DNA from: CAZJKE01 sp964546585
Lineage (GTDB): Bacteria; Planctomycetota; Phycisphaerae; Phycisphaerales; SM1A02
Assembly (NCBI GenBank): GCA_964546585.1
Contig: CAZJKE010000002.1
Span: 62,001 to 126,000 of the forward strand
DNA: 64,000 nt
Reading direction: 5' to 3'
Shown: positions 35,855 to 44,289 of the stretch, piece after piece
Numbering within the stretch: the first letter of the stretch is position 1
Layout: each line of letters starts with the position of its first letter
Position numbers and translations under genes: made by a program
Notes under the pieces: model-generated
What the model was told of the DNA's origin: nothing
Database searches by the model: none
What the model saw: only the letters and a program-made list of their open reading frames with translations

Positions 35855-36184
35855 ATGCTTCATAGCGACTCCATTGACGGGACTACCGGTAACCAGAGGT
35901 GCTCGAACCGCCGCGGACGCCTTCGAGGGGCGTGCGAGGGCGAGGTGGTGCTTCGATGGAGCCACGACTTTGGAACACCGGTCAGATATGCCATGGTCGA
36001 CCGCAGCGATGGCGGCCTCCGCATCATCACCGGGATTCCGCTCTCCGAGGGTATGACCGGGGTCGTCTCTCGATACCTTCCCGGCGGAAACGCCGTCAAT
36101 CAGCCCGTAATGGTCGCCTGGACCGCTTCATCCCCTGACGACGGTGGCTACCACTGCGGCCTCTGGTTCTTCGGTACCCCCTGA
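35855..36184 (+). CDS. PilZ-like domain protein
   Basis: A protein of 109 residues. Arginine motifs of the RxxxR type (R15-R19 or R20-R24) are followed by DRSDGG (residues 49-54), matching the PilZ DxSxxG. The body (VVLRW, PVRYAMVDRSDGGLRI, GYHCGLWFF) follows the six-strand PilZ pattern. PilZ domains bind cyclic di-GMP. No fused effector domain is seen, so it would act on a partner. The window also encodes two HD-GYP proteins, which supports a c-di-GMP network. The gene stands alone between lipA and a region with a terminator. Confidence 0.6.
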   Translation: MLHSDSIDGTTGNQRCSNRRGRLRGACEGEVVLRWSHDFGTPVRYAMVDRSDGGLRIITGIPLSEGMTGVVSRYLPGGNAVNQPVMVAWTASSPDDGGYHCGLWFFGTP

Positions 36185-36308
36185 GGCTGCCACTTTTCTT
36201 GCTCTTTTTCGCCTCCACCCGAAAAACAGACGGGGGGTGTCGGATTGTCGTGGCGTGGGTCGCAAAGGCCCCTCAAACACGACTCCTCTCTTCTCCTTCC
36301 TTCTCCCC

Positions 36309-36351
36309 CCACAAGCCCCCGCCTCCACGAGCCGGGGGCTTGTGGTTTTTT
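36309..36351 (+). terminator. Intrinsic terminator after the lipA/PilZ-like genes
   Basis: A perfect 13-bp stem (CCACAAGCCCCCG and its complement) around an 11-nt loop, followed directly by six T (36346-36351). This is a textbook rho-independent terminator on the plus strand. Confidence 0.88.
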
Positions 36352-36365
36352 GGCCCAATACGGGG

Positions 36366-36413
36366 GTCTGACCCCGGGTGTGACCCCGGGTCTGTCCCCG
36401 GGTGTGACCCTGG
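36366..36413 (+). repeat. Four tandem 12-bp units
   Basis: Units GTCTGACCCCGG, GTGTGACCCCGG, GTCTGTCCCCGG and GTGTGACCCTGG, with a partial fifth (GTTGGGG). The start forms the palindrome GGGGTCTGACCCC, a motif resembling REP-type intergenic elements. No transposase is nearby. Confidence 0.85.
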
Positions 36414-36519
36414 GTTGGGGGAGAAAAACCGAAAAAAAGTGACAGTCATAGGGAGTGAGGGGGATTGTCAGGGGGCCGGCGGAGTGCCGGCATCAGAGAC
36501 ACACGACAGGAGGTCGCCC

Positions 36520-36807
36520 ATGATCGCCGACTTCAGCCCGGATGGGCCAATCAGTTCCCAGCAGGATGCAGACAACCACAGACTTCGATTCCACCGAGAT
36601 CCGGGAACCGATCCACTGGCCGTGTTCTTTGGAGGACTCTCCAAACAGGACCGCCAGATCCTCGCCCTGCATTTCGCCGAACAACTCAACGCCTACGAGA
36701 TCCATGTGATCCTGCGCATGCCACTTGGAGAAGTGCTTTGCCGTATCCAGCGACTCCGGCGCCTCGCGCAGCAATCGCTCTGCCACGCCCCTGAACAGAA
36801 CTTGTGA
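36520..36807 (+). CDS. Small sigma-70 region 4-like helix-turn-helix protein
   Basis: A protein of 95 residues with a near-perfect ribosome-binding site (AGGAGGT) before the ATG. The C-terminal half, LSKQDRQILALHFAEQLNAY followed by EIHVILRMPLGEVLCRIQRLRR, matches the region 4 helix-turn-helix of ECF-type sigma factors. There is no region 2, so it is not a complete sigma factor; it may be a regulator or a truncated one. The frame is open far upstream, but that part crosses the terminator and repeats and is not coding. The gene ends 22 nt before the threonine aldolase start. Confidence 0.75.
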   Translation: MIADFSPDGPISSQQDADNHRLRFHRDPGTDPLAVFFGGLSKQDRQILALHFAEQLNAYEIHVILRMPLGEVLCRIQRLRRLAQQSLCHAPEQNL

Positions 36808-36829
36808 GTCACGACATACAATCGATGGC

Positions 36830-37870
36830 GTGATTGACCTTCGCAGCGACACCGTCACCCGGCCGACCGATGCCATGCGAACAGCAATGGCCGCTGCCAT
36901 TGTCGGCGACGATGTGCTCGGTGATGACCCGACCGTCAATGCACTCCAGGAGAGATGCGCAGCGATGTTCGGCAAGGACCGGGCATGCTTCGTCCCCACG
37001 GGCACCATGGCCAATCAGCTCGCGATCCGCAGCCAGACTGAGCCGGGCGACGGCATCATCGTGCACAGTGAAAGCCACATCGTCCACTACGAGACTGGCG
37101 CTGCCGCGGCACTGGCCGGATGCACTTTTCTCCCGGCAACCGGCCCACGCGGGCAATTCGAATCTGCGGAACTCGAGCGGCTGGTTCCGCCTGACGACGA
37201 TCACCTCGTTCCTGCCCGCCTGTTGGTGGTTGAGAACACCCACAACAGAGGAGGTGGCTCCATCTGGCCGATTCAGCAGGTCGTGGATGTATGCGAAACC
37301 GCCCGCAAACACGAACTCCGAACGCACCTTGACGGAGCGCGCATCTGGAATGCGTCGGTCGCTACCGGCATTCCGCCGAGCGAGTGGGCCAGCGGGTTCG
37401 ACACCGTGTCCGCCTGTTTCTCCAAAGGCCTCGGCTGCCCGGCAGGTTCCATCGTCGCCGGGGATGAAAAGACCATGCGGCGAGTGTTCCGCTTTCGAAA
37501 GATGTACGGCGGAACGATGCGCCAGACCGGCATCCTTGCCGCAGCAGCAAATCACGCCCTTGAACATCACATCGATCGGCTGGTCGAAGATCATGCCGCT
37601 GCCCTCCAACTTGCTGCGGGATTGAACGCGCTTCCCGGGCTGTCCTGCGACCTGCAATCCGTCGAAACCAACCTCGTATTCGTCGATTTGGACCCGAATC
37701 ATGGATCTGGCCCGGATTTCTGCCGAGAATTGGCGGAGCGGGGTGTGCTTGCCGAGGCACTTGATCCACAGCGGATCAGATTTGTCACCCACCTCGACAT
37801 CACACCCGCGATGATCGACCATGCAATCGCGGTCATGGCCGAGGTTCTTGGAGGAATCCATGCGAGTTGA
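36830..37870 (+). CDS. Low-specificity L-threonine aldolase
   Basis: A PLP-dependent fold-type I enzyme of 346 residues that cleaves threonine/allo-threonine to glycine and acetaldehyde. The start VIDLRSDTVTRPT is the family signature and is reached by the GTG at 36830. Other motifs are HLDGARIWNA (cofactor Asp/Arg) and the Schiff-base lysine in SACFSKGLGCPAGS. The length is typical. The GTG has no strong ribosome-binding site. The 3' end overlaps the next gene by 11 nt, placing it in a plus-strand operon. Confidence 0.93.
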   Translation: MIDLRSDTVTRPTDAMRTAMAAAIVGDDVLGDDPTVNALQERCAAMFGKDRACFVPTGTMANQLAIRSQTEPGDGIIVHSESHIVHYETGAAAALAGCTFLPATGPRGQFESAELERLVPPDDDHLVPARLLVVENTHNRGGGSIWPIQQVVDVCETARKHELRTHLDGARIWNASVATGIPPSEWASGFDTVSACFSKGLGCPAGSIVAGDEKTMRRVFRFRKMYGGTMRQTGILAAAANHALEHHIDRLVEDHAAALQLAAGLNALPGLSCDLQSVETNLVFVDLDPNHGSGPDFCRELAERGVLAEALDPQRIRFVTHLDITPAMIDHAIAVMAEVLGGIHAS

Positions 37871-38708
37871 ACATGGAGTCGTGACTGTTCTTGCTCTGCT
37901 TGTGGCTTCGGCGGCTACGGCGGATCGTCTGTCGCTGCGTTGGCAGGACATCAACACGCGGAAGGTCGTGCGATGGGAAGGCGACACAGCGGTCGTTGAT
38001 CCTGAATCGCAGATGAACGAACTCGCCTGCAACATTTTCGTCAACCGGGACGCTGTCCGAAACGCCAGCGAGTCCTTCGGTATTCCGGAGACTTGGATTT
38101 CCATCTCCTATCACACCGATGAAGAACTCCGAGAGAAACGGAACGACCTCGCAAAGCGAGCGGCAAAGCGCGGCATGGTGATGGATATCACCAAGAACGA
38201 GTTCCGAGTGAACTACGACTGGGTCGTTCAGAAGAGCATCCATGATATTCGTGACGCCGCCAGACGCATTCAGTCCGCCGCCCGCAAGTCTGGGTATCAC
38301 AAACCTCGCGAACTGGTCGGCGCAATGGCCTCCTTCGTACAGGAACTTGAATACAGACTCCCCGGCGAGTTTCGAATCAACGCAGACGGCGATCGCATTC
38401 TGACAGCCGGCGCAATGATGCCGATCCAGACGCTCGCCGAAGGGTGGGGGGATTGCGATACCAAGAGTCTCCTGTTTGCCTCGCTGGTACGGAGTCTCGA
38501 TCTCGCCGATGTCTGCTTTGTCGCCATGCAGGATCACCTCTTCGCTGCTGTCCGCCTCCGGGCATCGCCCGGAGATCATGTAATCCGGCACAACGGTAGT
38601 GACTGGCTCCTGGTGGAATTGAGTGACGCGTGGCCGCTGGGCCATGTTCCCCAGGACCATCTGACGACAATCCGACATGGCAACTACACGCTGGTCGAAC
38701 TCAACTGA
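37860..38708 (+). CDS. Secreted transglutaminase-like protein
   Basis: A protein of 282 residues with a signal peptide (VVTVLALLVASAATA). The C-terminal half has the Cys-His-Asp arrangement of transglutaminase-like proteins: GWGDCDTKSLLFASL (Cys), QDHLFAAV (His) and VELSDAWPLG (Asp). Such domains act as cysteine proteases or amidases in the periplasm. GGAGGA lies before the ATG inside the threonine aldolase end. The substrate cannot be inferred. Confidence 0.8.
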   Translation: MRVEHGVVTVLALLVASAATADRLSLRWQDINTRKVVRWEGDTAVVDPESQMNELACNIFVNRDAVRNASESFGIPETWISISYHTDEELREKRNDLAKRAAKRGMVMDITKNEFRVNYDWVVQKSIHDIRDAARRIQSAARKSGYHKPRELVGAMASFVQELEYRLPGEFRINADGDRILTAGAMMPIQTLAEGWGDCDTKSLLFASLVRSLDLADVCFVAMQDHLFAAVRLRASPGDHVIRHNGSDWLLVELSDAWPLGHVPQDHLTTIRHGNYTLVELN

Positions 38709-38735
38709 ACAGATGTCTACAATCCAGCCCACGGA

Positions 38736-39647
38736 ATGAACACGCGGCGACTCGAATCAATTGCCAGGCGGCTTCCGCCATGGATGTCCAAAGCCGGCAA
38801 GCGTGCCGCAGTCGTTTTCCGCGCAAGAGAACAAGCCAAGGCCTGCCGCGAGGGTTTTCGAGCATACGGCGATCAGTACGCCCAGCCAGTCTTGTTCATT
38901 GCCGGGCTTCCAAAGAGTGGTTCAACATGGATCGAGCGAATGGTCGCGAGTTACCCGGGGTACCACGAGTATCTCATGCCGGAAGTAGCCTCGCACGAAA
39001 TTGCAACCGGGGGAAGTCACGACTTCGAACTTCCAGAGGACATGTTCGACCGGTTCCAGGACATGCTCGTGCTTACGAAGATGCATGTTCACGGATCACC
39101 CAACAATGTGCGAGTTCTTCGAGACGCCGGTGTCAACTATGTCGTACTGCAGCGGGATCTTCGCGATGTCGCGGTGAGTTATCACTTTTATGTGCAGAAC
39201 ACTCCATGGCATCCCGAACATGCCTTTCATATCGGAAAGAGTGTGGCGGAAGGACTCGCGATCTTCGCGGACCGCATGCTCCCCGCCTACGCAGCGTGGA
39301 TCCGTTCGTGGCGAGACAATGCCGACCCGGATCACTCGCTACAGGTCCGGTATGAAGACATGCTTTGTGATCCAATACAGGGCATGGCAGCGATTGCAAA
39401 CCTGTTCGAACTTCCTGCCGACCTCGCAACGATCAAGCGCGTCGTGGAAGCCAACAACTTCAAACGGATGAGCGGTGGACGCGACCGTGGGGAGGATTCT
39501 GCCGCCGCATTTGCTCGCAAAGGCGTCGCGGGCGATTGGGTGAACCACTTCACACCACAACTCAGGGAATCCTATGGCGATGCAATAGCCGATCTTCTGA
39601 TCGAAACAGGCGACGAGCAAGACGATGCATGGGTCACGTCCGCATGA
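38736..39647 (+). CDS. Sulfotransferase domain protein
   Basis: A PAPS-dependent sulfotransferase of 303 residues. The 5'-phosphosulfate loop LPKSGSTWIERM, the 3'-phosphate-binding RDLRDVAVSYHFY and the C-terminal RKGVAGDWVNHF are all present. There is no membrane segment, so it is cytoplasmic. The glycosyltransferase gene overlaps its stop (ATGA), suggesting that the pair builds and sulfates a glycan. Sulfated polymers would fit the nearby EPS locus, but the substrate is inferred. Confidence 0.9.
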   Translation: MNTRRLESIARRLPPWMSKAGKRAAVVFRAREQAKACREGFRAYGDQYAQPVLFIAGLPKSGSTWIERMVASYPGYHEYLMPEVASHEIATGGSHDFELPEDMFDRFQDMLVLTKMHVHGSPNNVRVLRDAGVNYVVLQRDLRDVAVSYHFYVQNTPWHPEHAFHIGKSVAEGLAIFADRMLPAYAAWIRSWRDNADPDHSLQVRYEDMLCDPIQGMAAIANLFELPADLATIKRVVEANNFKRMSGGRDRGEDSAAAFARKGVAGDWVNHFTPQLRESYGDAIADLLIETGDEQDDAWVTSA

Positions 39648-40789
39648 GGATCCTGCACTACTTCCCCAACACCCACCTCTCCGAAGGCGGCACCGTTCGG
39701 GCGGCGCTCGACATTGCAACTACGCTTGCGCGCCGAGGCCACGAGATCATCTGGATGACTTGTGATGACACGGACGCGCCAGAGTCATGGAAACTCGGCG
39801 AAGCACTGTGCCCACGCATCGTCAAGATCGGTGAGCCCGCCGGCTGGGCCCACCGCCTCTCGTCCTCCCAGATCGATGCTGCGGCCGCTGCTGCCAAGGG
39901 TTGTGATGTCGCACACATCCACGCGATGTGGATTCCGTCCAACCCGAACATGGCGAGCGCCTGTCAAGTGGCTGGCGTTCCCTGGGTGCTCAGCACCCAT
40001 GGCATGCTTGATGATTGGTGCATGCAGCAACGAGGTCTCAAGAAGCGACTGTATCTCTCGACGGCAGGTCGGTCGATGCTCAAGGGTACGCGGGTGTTTC
40101 TGACCACGGCCGAGGAAGAGCGTCGACAAGCAATGCGGTGGTTGCCGCATGACTGCGTCGAGGCGATTCCGCTCATCATGGATCTCGAACCCTATGCCAC
40201 TGTTCCCGACGCCGCGGCGGCGAAGGCTGCGTTCGGCGACAGTGATCTTCCGACCGTTCTCTTCCTGAGCCGCGTTCACCCAAAGAAATCCATCGAGACA
40301 CTGGTTGATGCGGCCGCAATGCTCCGGGATCGCGGCACGCCGGTCAAGGTGATCATCGCAGGAGCCGGCGAAGAAGACTATGTCAACGCCTTGAATCGCC
40401 GCATTGAAACCGCCGGGCTTCGGGACCTTGCCGCCTGCGTCGGCATGGTCGTTGGCGACCTCAAGTTGTCGCTCTATTCCATGGCCGACATCTTCGCCCT
40501 GCCAACGCAGCAGGAAAACTTCGGGCTGGTGTACCCCGAAGCAATGCTCTGCGACACACCGGTCATCACCACACGCGGCACCGACATCTGGCGTGAACTT
40601 CAGAACGGCGGCGCGACAATCGTGGATCGCACGCCAGAAGCGTTCGCCGATGGTATCGGCACCCTCTTGTCGGACCCGAAGAAGTTGATGGAGATTGGTC
40701 GACGCGGCCGCGAGCACATTCTGCAATGGCTCGACACCGATACGATCGCGGCGCAGTATGAGCAGTTGTATGAACGCGCGGCAGAGTGA
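39644..40789 (+). CDS. Glycosyltransferase, GT4 (group 1) family
   Basis: A GT-B-fold glycosyltransferase of 381 residues. The N-terminal domain has HYFPNTHLSEGGTVRAA and the nucleotide-sugar-binding C-terminal domain has FLSRVHPKKSIETLVDA and QQENFGLVYPEAMLC. The start at 39644 overlaps the sulfotransferase stop by 4 nt; an in-frame ATG at 39629 is possible. The donor and acceptor are unknown. It is the last gene of the plus-strand group and faces the metal transporter genes across a 58-nt gap. Confidence 0.92.
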   Translation: MRILHYFPNTHLSEGGTVRAALDIATTLARRGHEIIWMTCDDTDAPESWKLGEALCPRIVKIGEPAGWAHRLSSSQIDAAAAAAKGCDVAHIHAMWIPSNPNMASACQVAGVPWVLSTHGMLDDWCMQQRGLKKRLYLSTAGRSMLKGTRVFLTTAEEERRQAMRWLPHDCVEAIPLIMDLEPYATVPDAAAAKAAFGDSDLPTVLFLSRVHPKKSIETLVDAAAMLRDRGTPVKVIIAGAGEEDYVNALNRRIETAGLRDLAACVGMVVGDLKLSLYSMADIFALPTQQENFGLVYPEAMLCDTPVITTRGTDIWRELQNGGATIVDRTPEAFADGIGTLLSDPKKLMEIGRRGREHILQWLDTDTIAAQYEQLYERAAE

Positions 40790-40824
40790 GAAGTCAGCGA
40801 GTCCAGACTCCCCCGCCGCCTTCC

Positions 40825-40841
40825 GCTGGCAGGCTGCCAGC
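40825..40841. terminator. Small hairpin between convergent genes
   Basis: GCTGGC-AGGCT-GCCAGC in the 58-nt gap between the glycosyltransferase and permease genes. There is no T-tract on either strand, so a terminator role is weak. Confidence 0.3.
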
Positions 40842-40847
40842 CCCCTG

Positions 40848-42146
40848 CTAAGGAACTTCGCGACCATGCGGATCGCGTTTGATGTCCCCCGCCTCTTCGT
40901 CGAGCGCTCGCCGCAACGTACCGCTCGTGACATGTTCCAATCGCTCGGCAGCGGGATGCAACTGGTGCGCATCCTGCGGGTAGTGGCGATCGAGGTATAT
41001 TTCCCAGAGGCGGTGCGACCGCACCAGCGATGTCGCACGGCTGCGACCTGATGCCGTCAGCTTCCATCCGTCCTCGTCACGGGTAACACTGCCACCGCTT
41101 CGCAACCGTCGCATCGCCAATGCAACGACCATCGGCCCGGCGTCGAGAGCCGATGCCAACTCGCGACGATGCATCGCTGGCTTCCCGCCAAGGCGTTCCT
41201 CCAGCCGCCAAAGCAGGCCGAGTACATCCTCCGCGGCAATCCGGACTCTCGAAGCACACTGTGATGCGGCTCGAAGGGCGACGCCGTTCCGTGGCGCAAA
41301 AATCCAGACGACTACAAAGAAGACACCAGTTGCCACTGCCATTGCGCCAGCCGTGCTCGTGCCACTGAATCCCCAGACAAGCGGAACCGTAATCGCCCCG
41401 AGATGTCCGACCACAGCGGATGCCACACCGATCAGCACAGCCAGCACGATCATGACGCTGTATCGATCGGTCAACAGATAGGCAGTCGCCGCGGGCACGA
41501 TGAACATGGCAATGACCAGAATGCTCCCCACCGTCTCGAACGCGGCAACGGCCGTTGCCGCCGTCATCGTCATGAGTAGATAGTGCATGATCCAGGGGCG
41601 ACATCCCTGCGAGGCCGCAAGCGCGGGGTCGAACGAAGATATCTTGAATTCCTTGAAGAAGAGCAACAGGACACCCGCGTTGGCAATCAGTGCGACGCCG
41701 TTGACAATAACACCGCGAGGAATGTCGAAACCGCCAATGGAAACCTGATCAAACCAGGCGAGTTCAATGGCGCCATACAGCACGCAGTCCGGATCGATGT
41801 CAACATGATCGACTGCCCTGCGCATGAGTACGAGTCCAAAGGCAAACAGCGTTGTAAAGACAATGCCCATCGAAGCGCCAACCTCCACTCGGCCCATGGA
41901 GTGAATGGCCTGCACAAGGAAGGCTGTCAAGAGCCCGACAACAACGGCGCCAAGGAGCATTGGGAGCGGTTCCCTGCTGCCAGTCACAAGAAATGCAATT
42001 GCGATGCCCGGAAGTACCGTGTGACTGATCGCATCCCCCATGAGACTCATTCGCCTCAGCACCAGGAGCGATCCCGGAATCGCGCAGGCTCCCGCGGTAA
42101 AGCCACCAATGATGACGATCCATGTGTCCAGGATCGTCCAGGTCAT
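40848..42146 (-). CDS. Metal ABC transporter permease with C-terminal DtxR/MntR-like domain
   Basis: A protein of 432 residues. Residues 1-285 are an ABC-3 family permease of the Zn/Mn/Fe type with eight or nine helices. A cytoplasmic tail follows: a winged-helix-like segment (about 320-366, ending WKLTASGRSRA) and a DtxR/MntR metal-binding and dimerisation segment. The repressor-type ligands are kept: H378 and E382 (HRLWE), H397, and E401/E404/H405 (ERLEH), then DPHG. The ATG overlaps the other permease gene by 4 nt. The usual permease length is near 290, so the extra 140 residues are a true fusion. The domain may sense the metal and gate transport or bind DNA; neither is shown. Confidence 0.92.
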   Translation of the reverse strand: MTWTILDTWIVIIGGFTAGACAIPGSLLVLRRMSLMGDAISHTVLPGIAIAFLVTGSREPLPMLLGAVVVGLLTAFLVQAIHSMGRVEVGASMGIVFTTLFAFGLVLMRRAVDHVDIDPDCVLYGAIELAWFDQVSIGGFDIPRGVIVNGVALIANAGVLLLFFKEFKISSFDPALAASQGCRPWIMHYLLMTMTAATAVAAFETVGSILVIAMFIVPAATAYLLTDRYSVMIVLAVLIGVASAVVGHLGAITVPLVWGFSGTSTAGAMAVATGVFFVVVWIFAPRNGVALRAASQCASRVRIAAEDVLGLLWRLEERLGGKPAMHRRELASALDAGPMVVALAMRRLRSGGSVTRDEDGWKLTASGRSRATSLVRSHRLWEIYLDRHYPQDAHQLHPAAERLEHVTSGTLRRALDEEAGDIKRDPHGREVP

Positions 42147-43504
42147 GATGAACCCCCCTCAAGGTCGTGTGGACTGACCGGCAGTGCATCTGTCTCCATT
42201 CCGAGGGTTGCTTCCAGTCGCTCCACCATGGTGCGGCCAAGGATGTGTTCAACTTGATCGGCGTCGCGGTCGACATGGTTGGCAGCAATGTCGGCGAAGT
42301 GGACCAGATAGGCTTCCCAGAGCCGGTGATTCCGGACGACTCGCTGTGCATGGGCGGATCCCTTATCCGTCAGGGACCACTTGCCCCGAGCGGCCTTCCC
42401 AACCAGACCCCGTCTTCGCCCTCGCGACAGGAGTCCTCGCACGCGCCGGTTGCTCCACGACCGCCGCCCCACGATGTCATCCACCGCTACGGTGGTGTCG
42501 CTGGAGGAATCGCTGCACTCCCAGAACGCCCGGAGCAGGTTCTGCATTGAGACCCGCCGGGCGAGTGAGATGCGGCGAATGGCCCGAAGTACAAGACCAT
42601 CGTTGGATCCAGCAACGAAACTGATCACAAACCAGAACCCGAAGACCAGCACGATCACCGGCCCAGTCGGCATGCGTGGGACGATCGCACTGACAACGCC
42701 GCCCAACCACCCGCCGAGGCACCCGATGATGGCAGCGGCAATGAGCATCGACGACACTCTCTGCGTCCAGTAGCGAGCAGCTGCGGCGGGAATGATGAGC
42801 ATTGCAACCGCCAGCACCAGACCGACCGATTGCAGCGCGACTACGGTTACGGCTGCGACAAGCGCCATGAGCAGGACATCGAGCCAGAGTGTCGACCACC
42901 CCTGCGAAGATGCGAACGACTCATCAAAGCAAAGCAGCGTGAGTTCCTTCCTCAACAGTGCCGCCGCAATGCCCGCCATCAAGGCCATGACCAACATGCC
43001 CCATGCATCGGAAGGCACCATGGAGGCTGCCTTGCCGAAAACAAAACCGCCGAGGCCGGCGGCGCTCCCCGATGGAAGTTCTTGCGCAAGCCGCAGGAGG
43101 CAGATGCCGAGCCCGAACATCACGCTCAGCACGATGCCGATTGCTGCGTCGTCCTTCAGGTGCGTAGTGCGTCGGATGGCGAGGATCAGCAAGACGCCAA
43201 CGCAACCAAGGACAAATGCGCCAATCAGCAAACCCCCGATGACCTTGCCCGATCCACCCAACCCAACCATGACCATGAACGCGATGGCAATGCCGGGCAG
43301 CGTTGCATGCGACAAGGCGTCGGCAGTGAGCGCCCGCTTGCGAAGCAGCAGAAAGGTCCCGACAAGGCCCGCCGCAACCCCGAGCGCCATGATGCCGAGC
43401 ACCACGACGCGTGTGTTGAACTCCTCCAGGAGGAGGACGCGAACAACATGCTCCATCGAGGGCAGTGTGAATCCGGAATCTGCAATCGAGTGGCCACTCT
43501 TCAC
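42143..43504 (-). CDS. Metal ABC transporter permease with C-terminal DtxR-like domain
   Basis: A protein of 453 residues. An ABC-3 permease (about 30-300; LRKRALTADALSHATLPGIA is the family signature) is followed by a soluble tail with winged-helix character and a DtxR-like segment: H393 and E397 (HRLWE), H410, D414 where repressors usually have Glu, and E419-H420 (VEH). Most metal ligands are kept, but less well than in the partner permease. The start is GTG at 43504, overlapping the ATPase stop (GTGA); an internal ATG at 43456 is an alternative. The two permeases would form a TroC/TroD-like heterodimer. Confidence 0.9.
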   Translation of the reverse strand: MKSGHSIADSGFTLPSMEHVVRVLLLEEFNTRVVVLGIMALGVAAGLVGTFLLLRKRALTADALSHATLPGIAIAFMVMVGLGGSGKVIGGLLIGAFVLGCVGVLLILAIRRTTHLKDDAAIGIVLSVMFGLGICLLRLAQELPSGSAAGLGGFVFGKAASMVPSDAWGMLVMALMAGIAAALLRKELTLLCFDESFASSQGWSTLWLDVLLMALVAAVTVVALQSVGLVLAVAMLIIPAAAARYWTQRVSSMLIAAAIIGCLGGWLGGVVSAIVPRMPTGPVIVLVFGFWFVISFVAGSNDGLVLRAIRRISLARRVSMQNLLRAFWECSDSSSDTTVAVDDIVGRRSWSNRRVRGLLSRGRRRGLVGKAARGKWSLTDKGSAHAQRVVRNHRLWEAYLVHFADIAANHVDRDADQVEHILGRTMVERLEATLGMETDALPVSPHDLEGGSS

Positions 43505-44289
43505 GGCGCGGATCCGCTGCGAGCGAATCGTTCGGCGGCCTCAGACAACAGCGTCAGACGCCCGCCATAGGTCTTTCGCAGGTTTTCTTCGGTGTAGGCG
43601 TCTGCAATACTCCCGTGGGCCACAACCCGCATGTTCAGAAGAATGACATGATCGAAGTACTCGGGCACTGTCTGTAGATCGTGATGCACGACGATGACCG
43701 TTCTGCCGCTTGAGCGAAGATCCCGAAGTACCTGCACGATCGCCTTCTCGGTCGCAGCATCGACGCTCGCAAAGGGTTCATCCATGAAATAGATGTCTGC
43801 ATCTTCGGCCAGCGCCCGTGCCAGAAAGACTCGCTGTTGCTGGCCGCCGGAGAGTTGACTGATCTGACGATGGGCGTAGTCGGCCATGCCGACTCGTTCA
43901 AGCGCAGCCATGGCGGCTTCACGATCCCGCCGGCGAACCGGTTTGCACCAGCCGATCCGGCCGTAACACCCCATGAGCACGACACCGATGGCGTCCACGG
44001 GAAAGTCCCAGTCAACCGATTCCCGCTGCGGCACATATGCCACCATTCGTCGCTGCCGCCGAAATGGCTTGCCATAGATGAGGACGCGTCCCGACGCTTT
44101 CGGAACGAGATCCATTGCTGCCTTGATCAGCGTGCTTTTTCCCGCCCCGTTCGGGCCGACGATCGCGCACAGACTCCCTTCCGGAATGTCCAGATCGATA
44201 TCCCACAACACCGGCTTGCGATGGTACGCGACTGTGAGGTCATGGATCGAAACCGGCGCACTGTCTGAATGTTCACTTCCCGGTTTCAT
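43501..44289 (-). CDS. Metal ABC transporter ATP-binding protein
   Basis: An ABC ATPase of 262 residues. Walker A is GPNGAGKST, the Q-loop is in YVPQRESVDWDFP, the signature LSGGQQQR precedes Walker B DIYFMDEPFASVD, and the H-loop is VVHHDL. The YVPQR...DWDFP region is typical of the Mn/Zn/Fe subfamily. The start at 44289 (MKPGSEH) has GGCGGTGA upstream; a GTG at 44295 adds two residues. The 5' end overlaps the binding-protein gene by 17 nt and the 3' end overlaps the permease gene by 4 nt. Confidence 0.95.
   Translation of the reverse strand: MKPGSEHSDSAPVSIHDLTVAYHRKPVLWDIDLDIPEGSLCAIVGPNGAGKSTLIKAAMDLVPKASGRVLIYGKPFRRQRRMVAYVPQRESVDWDFPVDAIGVVLMGCYGRIGWCKPVRRRDREAAMAALERVGMADYAHRQISQLSGGQQQRVFLARALAEDADIYFMDEPFASVDAATEKAIVQVLRDLRSSGRTVIVVHHDLQTVPEYFDHVILLNMRVVAHGSIADAYTEENLRKTYGGRLTLLSEAAERFARSGSAP

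Larger units (their letters stand above)
36185..36519 (+). other. Intergenic region with terminator, tandem repeat and structured leader
   Basis: This 335-nt stretch holds no convincing gene. It contains an intrinsic terminator (36309-36351), a 12-bp tandem repeat (36366-36413), an A-rich patch (CCGAAAAAAAG near 36430) and a GCCGGC/GCCGGC hairpin (36475-36491) just before the ribosome-binding site of the small sigma-like gene. The pyrimidine-rich first part (36200-36310) shows no feature. Confidence 0.7.

Noticed and set aside
36366..36413. Possible CRISPR repeat array
   Set aside because: Units are contiguous 12-mers without spacers, and no cas gene is present.
36199..36519. In-frame upstream extension of the small sigma-like gene
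   Set aside because: It runs through a strong terminator and tandem repeats; the AGGAGGT before 36520 fixes the start.
36809..38104. Open frame of 431 codons on the minus strand
   Set aside because: Antisense to threonine aldolase and the transglutaminase-like gene, both with clear motifs.
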